A stretch of 49,969 bases of DNA from assembly GCA_026224975.1 (NCBI GenBank), contig JAMFRW010000032.1:1-49969 (forward strand). Direction: 5' to 3'. The notes below the pieces were generated by a model. The model was not told where the DNA came from. It made no database searches and worked only from the letters and a program-made list of their open reading frames with translations. This document shows, in pieces, positions 1 through 7,140 of this stretch. Position numbers and translations under genes: made by a program. Each line of letters opens with the position of its first letter. Within the stretch, counting starts at the first letter, position 1. This DNA is from Rhodoferax sp. (GTDB lineage Bacteria > Pseudomonadota > Gammaproteobacteria > Burkholderiales > Burkholderiaceae_C).

Positions 1-257
1 GCGAGCAGTACAGCCTGAAGGCGGGCTTCTCGTCGGGCTACGGCTTCGATGGGCTGGTGGTGGGGCTGCTGGCTCGCGGTTCGGTCATGGGCGTGCTCGC
101 GGGCGCGCTGCTCTTCGGCTTCATGCGTTCGGGCGGTATCAACATGGAGATGGTAGCTGCGGTGCCGAGCGCGCTGGTGCTGGTGATGCAGGGCGTGATC
201 ATCGTGGCGCTGGCCGGTGCCGCGCGCTGGATGGGCGGCCCGGGGAGCATGCGATGA
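1..257 (+). CDS. ABC transporter permease, nucleoside/simple-sugar type (3' end only)
   Basis: Only the last 84 or so codons are in the window; the reading frame is already open at base 3 and ends in TGA at 255-257. The visible part has Gly/Ala-rich membrane helices (the stretch LVVGLLARGSVMGVLAGAL and a final helix ending before RWMGG) and the GFDGLVVGLLAR pattern of the first permease of BmpA/YufP-type importers. Such permeases pair with a second permease, an ATPase and a lipoprotein binding protein to import nucleosides or simple sugars. The next gene starts inside this stop codon (ATGA overlap) and encodes the partner permease, so the two are translationally coupled. Substrate cannot be read from the sequence. 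Confidence 0.85.
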   Translation, partial: EQYSLKAGFSSGYGFDGLVVGLLARGSVMGVLAGALLFGFMRSGGINMEMVAAVPSALVLVMQGVIIVALAGAARWMGGPGSMR

Positions 258-1183
258 GCGATCCGGCCCAAGGTGCGATGCTGGCGGTGTTCGCCGGCTC
301 CAGCGTTCGCCTGGCGGTGCCGCTGCTGCTGGGCGCGACCGGCGAGCTGGTGAGCGAGCGCGCCGGTGTGCTCAACATGAGCGTGGAAGGCATGATGCTG
401 ACCGGCGCGTTCGCCGGTGCGGTGGGCTCGGTCGCCACCGGCAGCCCGATGCTGGGGCTGTTGATCGGCATCGCGGCTGTTGTGCCGGTCGCGCTGCTGC
501 AGGCCTTCCTCAGCATCACGCTGCGGGCCAACCAGGTCGTCACCGGCATCGGCATCAACATCCTCGTGCTCGGGGCGACCACCCTCGCCTACCGCGAGAT
601 CTTCGGCGGCCGTTCGCGCACCGAAGTGCCGGGCTTCGACAAGTGGCGCCCGCCGTTGCTGGCCGACATACCGCTCTTCGGCGACGCGGTGTTCACGCAG
701 GTGTGGCTGGTGTACCTGGCGCTTGCGCTGGTGGTGCTGGTGGCCTGGGTGCTGCGCTACACCGCGCTCGGCCTGGCGCTGCATGCGGCCGGTGCCGAAC
801 CCAAGGCGGTCGACAAGTCGGGCCTCTCCGTCACGGCCGTGCGTTACGGCGCGGTGCTGTTCACCGGCGTGATGTCGGCGATCGGCGGCTGCTTCTTGTC
901 GATCGGCGACATCCACACCTTCACCGAAGGCATGACCAGCGGTGCGGGCTACCTCGCCATCGCCGCGGTGATCTTCGGCAACTGGCGCATCGGCCGCGCG
1001 CTGCTGGCCTGCCTGCTGTTCGGCGCGGCCACTGCGCTGCAATTCCAGCTGCCGGCCCTCGGCATCGATGTGCCCAACGCCTTGCTGATCATGCTGCCTT
1101 ACCTGATGGCACTGCTGGCCGTGAGCGGGCTGGTCGGCCGGCAGACCGCACCGGCTTACCTCACCCAGCCGTGGGTGCGCTGA
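254..1183 (+). CDS. ABC transporter permease, nucleoside/simple-sugar type (second subunit)
   Basis: A 309-residue integral membrane protein of the BPD_transp_2 family, the YufQ-like second permease of nucleoside/simple-sugar importers. The N-terminal part has the family signature GATGELVSERAGVLNMSVEG at about residues 29-48, followed by many hydrophobic helices with GIGINILVLG and ending near LTQPWVR. Length fits the family. The start ATG overlaps the stop of the first permease by four bases, so the pair would assemble as a heterodimeric channel in the inner membrane. The ATPase and binding protein must lie upstream of the window. No terminator is obvious; the 3' end overlaps a decayed reading frame on the opposite strand. 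Confidence 0.9.
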   Translation: MSDPAQGAMLAVFAGSSVRLAVPLLLGATGELVSERAGVLNMSVEGMMLTGAFAGAVGSVATGSPMLGLLIGIAAVVPVALLQAFLSITLRANQVVTGIGINILVLGATTLAYREIFGGRSRTEVPGFDKWRPPLLADIPLFGDAVFTQVWLVYLALALVVLVAWVLRYTALGLALHAAGAEPKAVDKSGLSVTAVRYGAVLFTGVMSAIGGCFLSIGDIHTFTEGMTSGAGYLAIAAVIFGNWRIGRALLACLLFGAATALQFQLPALGIDVPNALLIMLPYLMALLAVSGLVGRQTAPAYLTQPWVR

Positions 1184-1577
1184 ACTCCTTCGCCGCCTCG
1201 ATGGCCGTTACCTCGATGAAGGCCGTCTCGCCCTGCGCCGCCACGCTCTGGGTAAAGGTCTCACCCGTGCTCAGCCGGATCGTCACCGGGCTGCCGGCGG
1301 CGGAGATGTAGGAGCCGAAATCGAAGGCGATGGCCCGTGCGCCGCCGGTGTCGACCAGCACCACGCTCGGCTCGTCGTTGGACGACTGGCTGGAGAAGAA
1401 GGTCGAACCGCAAGTATCGTTGCAGCCGCCATCGATCGCATACGCCGTTCCAGCCGAGCCGAAGGTCACGCCACCGGCCGTGACGCCTCCCTTGGCAAAC
1501 CCGTCGGCCGGCGCCAGGCCTTCGACGCCGTAGGTGCCCAGGTAAAACGGACCAAAGGCGGCCTTGCATCGACGGGA
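1161..1577 (-). pseudogene. Remnant of a secreted or surface protein gene
   Basis: An open frame on the minus strand runs from a stop at 1580-1578 to a stop at 1161 and reads like a genuine protein end: AAFGPFYLGTYGVEGL, then a Gly/Thr-rich part, a two-cysteine segment (GGCNDTCGST) and a beta-rich tail (VTIRLSTGETF). The residues preceding it are cut off by a stop and there is no ATG; the only usual start is GTG at 1469, which would discard the first third. No ribosome binding site precedes it, and its end overlaps the permease gene by 23 bases. I read it as the 3' piece of a lost gene. It may alternatively be a 102-residue protein from GTG 1469. I do not recognise the family. Confidence 0.4.
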
Positions 1578-1750
1578 TCAGCTGGAGTCGAGCGACCATA
1601 CCACCCCCGGGTTTCAGGGGCGCCTGGCAGGTGCGACACGACATCCCCAACGGGTTCGAGCGCGGGTCGGCTCGCGAAGTTGCCTGGATGCGGCCCGGCC
1701 CCAGAATCGCCCCGCCGCCGCGACCCTGCGGGGCCAACCATGGAGTGAAC

Positions 1751-3049
1751 ATGCTTCCACCAGACCATCCCCATCGGCTCTCGCTGGCCGACGAGGTTCA
1801 TGCACGGCCGCCAGAGCCGCTGGAGACACCGTGCCGCGCGACTTACGTGGCCGTCCTGATCGACCCCGACGACCGCGAACGCGAGCGGGCCCATATCGCC
1901 GCGCTGTGCACCAGATACGCGGTGCAGCCGCCGGCCGCGAGCGCCACCCACTTCAGCATCCGCATCGGCACGATCCGCTTCAAATGGGAACGACACGGCG
2001 AGTTCTCCGGCTTCACGCTGTTTGCCGCCGGCGCGAGCGCGCAGCCGTTCAGCGAGCCGGTGGCCACCCTGCTCCCGCCCGGTTGGCTCGCCGGCCTGCC
2101 GGGCACGACCATCGTCGCGGCGCATGCCGAACTCACGGCCGCGCCATCGACACCGTTCGATGCGGCAACGTTGACTGCGTACTTCGACCGCAACGTCGTA
2201 GTCGGTGGCGAGATCGCCGGCGGCGCGGGGTTGGCTTACACCGATTTCAGGCTTCACAAAGACGGCTTCGGCCGCTTCGTCGTGTGCAACCGCGGCCTCA
2301 CCGAGCGGCAGGCTGGCCGCACGCTGCAGCGCCTGTTCGAGATCGAGGCCTACCGCATGATGGCGCTGCTGGCATTGCCCGTCGCGCGCCAACTCGCGCC
2401 GCGCATCGCCGCCATGGAGCGCTCATTGGCCGAACTGACCGCGCACATTGCCATCGAAGGCGGCCAGGACGAAGCCTTGCTCCAGGAACTGACCAGCCTC
2501 GCCGCCGAGATCGAAAACGGCTTGTCGACCAGCCAGTTCCGCTTCGGCGCCTGCCGTGCCTACCATGAACTCGTGACCACCCGCATCGACGAATTGCGAG
2601 AAACCCCGCTTGCCGGCATGCAGCCCATCGAAGAATTCATGGCGCGCCGATTGACACCCGCGATGGCCACCTGTGCCACCACATCGCAGCGCCTGCTCGG
2701 CCTTTCAGAACGCGTGGCGCAAGCCAGCGCCCTGCTCTCCACCCGCGTCGACATCACCCGCGAACGCCAGAACCAGGCCCTGCTCGCCTCGATGGACCGC
2801 CGCGCCAAGCTGCAGTTGCGGCTTCAGCAGACGGTGGAAGGCCTGTCGGTCGCGGCGATCGTCTACTACGTGGCCGGGCTGCTCGGTTATCTGGCCAAGG
2901 CAGGCAAGGCGGCTGGGGCGCCGCTGCAACCCGATCTATTGGTCGGGCTGGCGATTCCGGTCGTGGTGGTCGGGGTCATCTGGGCGCTGCGAAGGGCGCG
3001 GGGGAAGTTGCATGGGGCGCATCCGTCGGAGGAGCGGGACCTTCATTGA
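1751..3049 (+). CDS. DUF3422 family membrane-anchored protein
   Basis: A 432-residue protein that starts HPHRLSLADEVHARP, the typical opening of DUF3422 proteins, which are common in proteobacteria and have no established function. The body is soluble with predicted helices (about residues 200-350, including QEELTSLAAEIENGLS-like heptads), and two hydrophobic segments lie near the C-terminus (VEGLSVAAIVYYVAGLLGYL and LLVGLAIPVVVVGVIWAL), which would anchor it in the inner membrane with a short Arg/Lys-rich tail. The frame is open further upstream to 1631, but ATG 1751 is chosen because GGAG at 1742-1745 precedes it at good spacing and the family begins here. No operon partner is apparent. Confidence 0.88.
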   Translation: MLPPDHPHRLSLADEVHARPPEPLETPCRATYVAVLIDPDDRERERAHIAALCTRYAVQPPAASATHFSIRIGTIRFKWERHGEFSGFTLFAAGASAQPFSEPVATLLPPGWLAGLPGTTIVAAHAELTAAPSTPFDAATLTAYFDRNVVVGGEIAGGAGLAYTDFRLHKDGFGRFVVCNRGLTERQAGRTLQRLFEIEAYRMMALLALPVARQLAPRIAAMERSLAELTAHIAIEGGQDEALLQELTSLAAEIENGLSTSQFRFGACRAYHELVTTRIDELRETPLAGMQPIEEFMARRLTPAMATCATTSQRLLGLSERVAQASALLSTRVDITRERQNQALLASMDRRAKLQLRLQQTVEGLSVAAIVYYVAGLLGYLAKAGKAAGAPLQPDLLVGLAIPVVVVGVIWALRRARGKLHGAHPSEERDLH

Positions 3050-3072
3050 CGTTGCATGTGCGCTGCTATATT
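3046..3072 (+). promoter_or_regulatory. Possible sigma-70 promoter for the DapA-like gene
   Basis: TTGACG at 3046-3051 overlaps the stop codon of the DUF3422 gene. It is followed after 15 bases by TATATT (3067-3072), or after 17 bases by TATTTC. The -35 match is good and the AT-rich patch stands out in this GC-rich sequence, but the spacing to TATATT is short. The leader to the next gene would be about 215 bases, which is unusually long and contains an inverted repeat. Confidence 0.35.
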
Positions 3073-3177
3073 TCGCCGGTGCGCAACACCCGGACATCGA
3101 CCCACTGTTTCGACAATGTCTTGTCCGGCGCAACTGCGCACAAATCGAAAAAACGCCAGCTCGTCTGACCGGAGCTG

Positions 3178-3208
3178 TTGTTCCGTCGTCGGATGAGCGA
3201 CGGAACAA
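3178..3208. promoter_or_regulatory. Perfect 11-bp inverted repeat in the leader of the DapA-like gene
   Basis: TTGTTCCGTCG at 3178-3188 and its exact complement CGACGGAACAA at 3198-3208 are separated by nine bases. There is no T-tract, so it does not look like an intrinsic terminator for the upstream gene. It sits about 90 bases before the start of the aldolase gene and could be an operator or an RNA hairpin in the leader. Confidence 0.45.
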
Positions 3209-3295
3209 GCCACCTGCCGCTGCCTGCGGCCCATGATTTGCCTGATCGCCCTGTCCTCGACGGTTTCCCCATCGGTCGAATGATGGAGATTTCCA

Positions 3296-4213
3296 ATGCA
3301 GGACTTTTCAGGGATCTGGGTGCCACTCGTCACACCGTTCACCGACGGTGCCATCGATCATGACGGCTTGAGACGACTCGTCGGCATGCTCGCCACATCG
3401 GGTGTCGCGGGACTGGTGGTGTGCGGTACCACGGGCGAAGCGGCGGCACTCGACGAATCGGAGCAGGCAACAGTGTTGCGCACCGTCCTCGATGAATGTC
3501 GCGGTCTGCCGGTAATCTTTGGAGTATCGGAAGTCACACCGGGCTCTGTCGCGGCACGCCTCGCGCGACTCGCCGAGTTTTCGTTGGCCGGCTTCTTGAT
3601 CCCGCCGCCGTACTACGTGAAGCCGTCGCAGCAAGGCATCGAAGACTTCTATCTGGCGATCGCAGACACGGCCGAGACGGCGCTGGTCCTGTATGACATC
3701 CCTGCACGCACGGGCGTTCGCATCGAAACGGCGACGATGTTGTCATTGGCGGCGCATCCGAAAATAGTCGCGGTGAAGGACTGCAGTGGCGACCTCGATC
3801 ATGCCCAAGCCATCGTGAACGACGGCCGACTTCAACTGTTGGCCGGCGATGACCACCGGATGTTCGCAACGATGTGCCAGGGCGGAGTCGGTGCGATCAC
3901 CGCATCTGCCCATGTACGTCCCGAACTCTTCGTGGCCCTCCATCGCCACATCCGCGCGAATGATCTGCATGCTGCCGCGAACTTGTGGCGCTCGCTGTGG
4001 CCGTTGACGAAAGTGTTGTTCGACGAACCCAGCCCCGGCCCCGTCAAGGCGGCGTTGGCGCATCGCCTGGGCCTGCGGGACGAGTTGCGTGCACCGATGT
4101 CTCGCGCGTCGTCGGCTTGCGCGCGGCGGGTGGTGGACACGATCCTCGGCATCGACGCTGGCTGGCCGCAAAAGGCAACTCAGTTCTTCGCAGCCGCCGC
4201 ATCGTTGACATAA
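3296..4213 (+). CDS. Dihydrodipicolinate synthase (DapA)/N-acetylneuraminate lyase family aldolase
   Basis: A 305-residue class I aldolase of the DapA/NanA superfamily. Family landmarks are visible: GTTGEAAAL at about residues 46-54 (pyruvate-binding loop), YDIPARTG near 137 (the catalytic tyrosine) and VKDCSGD near 163 (the Schiff-base lysine). These enzymes condense pyruvate with an aldehyde or cleave the reverse product; whether this one makes tetrahydrodipicolinate for lysine is unclear. It stands alone, without lysine genes, which suggests a paralogue with another aldehyde partner. Its codons look less GC-rich than its neighbours, compatible with acquisition, but I have not computed this. 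The 3' end overlaps the convergent hydrolase gene by 34 bases. Confidence 0.85.
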   Translation: MQDFSGIWVPLVTPFTDGAIDHDGLRRLVGMLATSGVAGLVVCGTTGEAAALDESEQATVLRTVLDECRGLPVIFGVSEVTPGSVAARLARLAEFSLAGFLIPPPYYVKPSQQGIEDFYLAIADTAETALVLYDIPARTGVRIETATMLSLAAHPKIVAVKDCSGDLDHAQAIVNDGRLQLLAGDDHRMFATMCQGGVGAITASAHVRPELFVALHRHIRANDLHAAANLWRSLWPLTKVLFDEPSPGPVKAALAHRLGLRDELRAPMSRASSACARRVVDTILGIDAGWPQKATQFFAAAASLT

Positions 4214-5166
4214 GGCAGCGGCAACCACCGATACGCCGTCCCCTCCACCCGCAACCTCCCCACTCCCGGGAACGCCATGTGCGCCGGTGCCACCATGTAG
4301 CCGGCCTGAGCCGCATCGGCGAAGGCTCGCAGGCGCTGGGTGCGGGCGGCTTCGGGGTCGACGTCGTAGACGATGGTGACCGAGGGGTCGGGCAACTGCA
4401 CTTCGGCGGCGTGCATCACGTCGCCCCAGAACATCAGCTTCACGCCCTGGTCTTCGAGCGCGTAGAAGGTATGGCCCGGCGTGTGTCCCGGCGCGGGCAC
4501 CGAACGCAAGCCGGGGAAGAGTTGCTGCGCGCCGTCGAAGGCTCGCACCTGGCCGGTAGCCACATAGGGCGCGAGCGACGCCCTCGCCTGCCGGAAGAAC
4601 GCCTGCTTCTCTTTCGGCGCTGCTTGCTCGTTCGCGGTGGCTAGCCAGTAATCGATCTCGCGTTGGTCGACGTGGACCGTGGCGTTGGGGTAGACGCGCT
4701 GGGCGCCGCTCATCAGCCCGCCGGTGTGATCGGTGTGCACATGGGTGACGAGCACGTCGGTGATCTGCGTCGGGTCGACGCCGGCGGCTCGCAGGCTGGC
4801 GGGCAGCTTGTTGAGGCTGGGGCCGAAGAGCGTGCCGGTGCCGGCATCGACGAGGATCAATCGGCCTTTCAGCTTGACGAGGTAGGCGTTGACGGAGGTG
4901 TCGAGCGGCGACGCGACATGGGCCACTTTAAGCGCGTCGTCGAGCGAGTGGCGGTCTGGCGTTTGCAGCAGTTGGGTGTCGAGGCCGATGGTGCCGTCGG
5001 ACAGCGCGGTGACTTCGACCGTGCCGACCATGAAGCGGTGATAGCCGGCCTGGCTTTGGGTCAGGCCAACGACCGGGCTGCTGGCCTCGGCTGCGTGGGT
5101 TGGAGGAATGGCGGTGAGTAGTGCGCAAGCCAGCGCAAGAGTCGTCAAGGCAGGATAGAGTTTCAT
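4180..5166 (-). CDS. Secreted metallo-beta-lactamase-fold hydrolase
   Basis: A 328-residue protein with a cleavable signal peptide (MKLYPALTTLALACALLTA...THA, cut near residue 23), so it should act in the periplasm. The metal site is intact: HVHTDHTGG around residue 150 (the HxHxDH motif), PGHTPGHTF, GDVMHA and PAHMAF supply the other ligands. Substrates in the family include lactones, phosphotriesters and beta-lactams; its overall look is closest to the methyl-parathion-hydrolase/lactonase branch, but this is a loose call. ATG 5166 is chosen because a signal peptide follows directly. It is transcribed divergently from a LysR-type regulator 100 bases away, which is the probable controller. 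Confidence 0.85.
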   Translation of the reverse strand: MKLYPALTTLALACALLTAIPPTHAAEASSPVVGLTQSQAGYHRFMVGTVEVTALSDGTIGLDTQLLQTPDRHSLDDALKVAHVASPLDTSVNAYLVKLKGRLILVDAGTGTLFGPSLNKLPASLRAAGVDPTQITDVLVTHVHTDHTGGLMSGAQRVYPNATVHVDQREIDYWLATANEQAAPKEKQAFFRQARASLAPYVATGQVRAFDGAQQLFPGLRSVPAPGHTPGHTFYALEDQGVKLMFWGDVMHAAEVQLPDPSVTIVYDVDPEAARTQRLRAFADAAQAGYMVAPAHMAFPGVGRLRVEGTAYRWLPLPYVNDAAAAKN

Positions 5167-5203
5167 GGCAGTGCTTCTTGGTGGAAAGAAGGCGACTGTG
5201 CGT

Positions 5204-5256
5204 TTCGAAGCCGCGCGGAAACAGCCGCGCCGTGGCGATTCACCCTTTCCGGAAAG
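5204..5256. promoter_or_regulatory. Divergent control region with LysR-like dyads
   Basis: The 100-base gap between the hydrolase and the LysR gene carries three symmetric elements. TTC-N11-GAA lies at 5204-5220, GCGCGG-N6-CCGCGC at 5213-5230, and a perfect 12-bp palindrome CTTTCCGGAAAG at 5245-5256, just before the ribosome binding site of the regulator. TTC-N11-GAA resembles the loose dyad recognised by LysR proteins. The 12-bp palindrome is well placed for autoregulation. Confidence 0.45.
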
Positions 5257-5266
5257 ACGAGGATCC

Positions 5267-6238
5267 GTGCTGGACAACCTGCAGGAGTTGGAGATCTTTG
5301 GCCGCGTGGTCAGCGCGGGCAGCATGTCTGCGGCAGCGCGTGAGCTGGACCTTTCGCTGGCCGTGGTCAGCAAGCGCGTGGCGGCGCTGGAGCAGCGGCT
5401 CGGTGCGCGCCTGTTGCAGCGGACCACGCGGCGGCAATCGCTCACACCCGAGGGCGAGGTCTTTCACGAGCACTGCATGCGCATCCTGGCCGAGGTGGCG
5501 GGCGCAGAAGCCTCGATGCTCGACCAACGGGGCGCGATGACGGGCTTGCTGACCCTCACGGCCACGCCGGCCTTCGGCCGCCAGTACCTGGCGCCGTTGG
5601 TGTCGGAATTTCAGGCGGAGCATCCGGCGGTCTCGGTGCGCCTGCTGTTGACCGACGACGTGGTCGATCTGGTGGCTCACCGCGTGAGCCTGGCGTTCCG
5701 CTTCGGCGTGCTGGCCGATTCGAGCATGAAGGCGCGTCGCGTCGCGCCGAACTTCCGGGTGCTGTGCGCCGCCCCGAGCTATCTGCATCGGCATGGCACG
5801 CCGACCTCTCTGGACGATCTGGCCCGGCACACCTGCATCGTCTTCGGCGCGAGCCTGGAAGACACCTGGGTCTTTCGGCACGACGGCAAGACGACGAGCG
5901 TGCGCGTCAAAGGCCGGCTCAGCGTGAACGACGGCGAGGTGGCGCAGGCGCTCGCGGTGGATGGCGCCGGCCTGATCTACAAATCGGTCTGGGAGATCGG
6001 CGCCCACCTGCGCGCCGGGCGCCTGGTGCCGGTGATGACGGACCATGTGGGGCCAAGCAAGCCGCTGCAACTGGTCTTTCCCGGCGGGCTGTTGCCGACG
6101 CGTGTGAGGCGCTTCATCGACCTGACCTTGGAGCGGCTGCCAGCCATTGGGCCGAGCCTGGCTTGGCAATCGGAAGCGGCGCGGTCGGGTGAGGCTTACA
6201 GTGGCTTACCTCTTTCCAAGACTTCTTCCACTCGATGA
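5267..6238 (+). CDS. LysR family transcriptional regulator
   Basis: A 323-residue LysR-type regulator. The winged helix-turn-helix covers about residues 1-62 (LQELEIFGRVVSAGSMSAAA, then SKRVAALEQRLGARLLQRTT); a periplasmic-binding-like effector domain follows from about residue 90. The frame is open upstream to 5165, but GTG 5267 is chosen because it gives the normal N-terminus and is preceded by AGGA. Its neighbour on the other strand, the secreted hydrolase, is the likely target. The unknown gene downstream overlaps its stop (ATGA) and is probably co-transcribed. The C-terminal 30 residues beyond LERLP are low in conservation-like features. Confidence 0.88.
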   Translation: MLDNLQELEIFGRVVSAGSMSAAARELDLSLAVVSKRVAALEQRLGARLLQRTTRRQSLTPEGEVFHEHCMRILAEVAGAEASMLDQRGAMTGLLTLTATPAFGRQYLAPLVSEFQAEHPAVSVRLLLTDDVVDLVAHRVSLAFRFGVLADSSMKARRVAPNFRVLCAAPSYLHRHGTPTSLDDLARHTCIVFGASLEDTWVFRHDGKTTSVRVKGRLSVNDGEVAQALAVDGAGLIYKSVWEIGAHLRAGRLVPVMTDHVGPSKPLQLVFPGGLLPTRVRRFIDLTLERLPAIGPSLAWQSEAARSGEAYSGLPLSKTSSTR

Positions 6239-7044
6239 ACCGTTTGCAATCCGAATTGCGTCGCTTGTATTGGCCAGGCACCGAAACATTGGCCGGCGAT
6301 GACGCGGCGTCGTCGCCCTTGATCGATTCGAACGGCAAGGTGCGCGCCATGGTGATGGAGCTGAAGGGGCCGGCGAGTTGGGAGGTGCTGGGCAGGGTCT
6401 GGCATGGCGTGCAGGCCGAGTTGGAGCTTCCTGCGCCTGCGATTGCGGTTTCCGGCACCGATGGCCTGCAGCTTTGGTTCTCGGTCGCCGAGGCGATCAC
6501 GATGCCGCATGCTCACGCGTTTCTAGAATCGTTGCGCTTGCGCTTTCTGCCTGACATCGACTCCAGGCGCGTCGCCCTCTTGCCTGCGTTGGCGGCATCG
6601 GCGTCACGCCAGGATCTTCACGCACGACTGGTGCCGGCCTTGAAGGAACAGACCGGGAATTGGTCCGCCTTCGTGGCTCCGGATCTCGCCGCCGTCTTTG
6701 CCGACACGCCGTGGCTGGACATCCCGCCCGGAGAAGAGGGACAAGCGGCCTTGTTGCGCGGCTTGGCCACCATGAAGCAGCCGGACTTCGAGGCAGCCCT
6801 CCAACGACTCGCACCCCCTGCGCCTGCGCCAAGCGTTGCCGCCCCTGCGGCTGCCACGGTGACTGTTGCGAGGACAGATACAGCGAATGGTGATGCCTCT
6901 CCCACGCACGCACCAGCCGCCGCGTCACCCGCCTCCGAAGACCCCAAGCGCTTCCTGCTCCAGGTCATGGACGACGACACCGTGCCGCTCGCCCTTCGCA
7001 TCGAAGCGGCCAAGGCGCTGTTGCTGCATTCGACAGCACGGTGA
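6235..7044 (+). CDS. Conserved-looking protein of unknown function, coupled to the LysR gene
   Basis: I do not recognise this 269-residue protein. It is soluble, with a folded-looking N-terminal 185 residues (VMELKGPASWEVLGRVWHGV, DGLQLWFSVAEAI), a low-complexity linker of Ala/Pro/Thr (about 190-230) and a short helical C-terminal segment (RFLLQVMDDDTVPLALRIEA). There is no signal peptide or membrane helix. The ATG lies inside the stop codon of the LysR gene (ATGA), which implies translational coupling and a shared mRNA. Nothing visible shows a catalytic motif. The linker plus small C-terminal helix bundle suggests a protein-interaction tail. Confidence 0.75.
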   Translation: MNRLQSELRRLYWPGTETLAGDDAASSPLIDSNGKVRAMVMELKGPASWEVLGRVWHGVQAELELPAPAIAVSGTDGLQLWFSVAEAITMPHAHAFLESLRLRFLPDIDSRRVALLPALAASASRQDLHARLVPALKEQTGNWSAFVAPDLAAVFADTPWLDIPPGEEGQAALLRGLATMKQPDFEAALQRLAPPAPAPSVAAPAAATVTVARTDTANGDASPTHAPAAASPASEDPKRFLLQVMDDDTVPLALRIEAAKALLLHSTAR

Positions 7045-7107
7045 CGATGGAGCTTGCGCTGAGCGCGGGCTTTCACCATCCACCCCGCGCCTGACGGGCG
7101 CTAACCT

Positions 7108-7136
7108 GCGCGCTCCATTTGCAGACGAGAGCGCGC
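7108..7136 (+). promoter_or_regulatory. GC-rich hairpin immediately before the CoA-transferase start
   Basis: GCGCGCTC at 7108-7115 pairs perfectly with GAGCGCGC at 7129-7136 across a 13-base loop, ending four bases before ATG 7141. The only purine-rich stretch that could serve as ribosome binding site (GAGAG, 7127-7131) is partly inside the stem, so folding could limit translation. No further support is visible. Confidence 0.3.
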
Positions 7137-7140
7137 GTCC

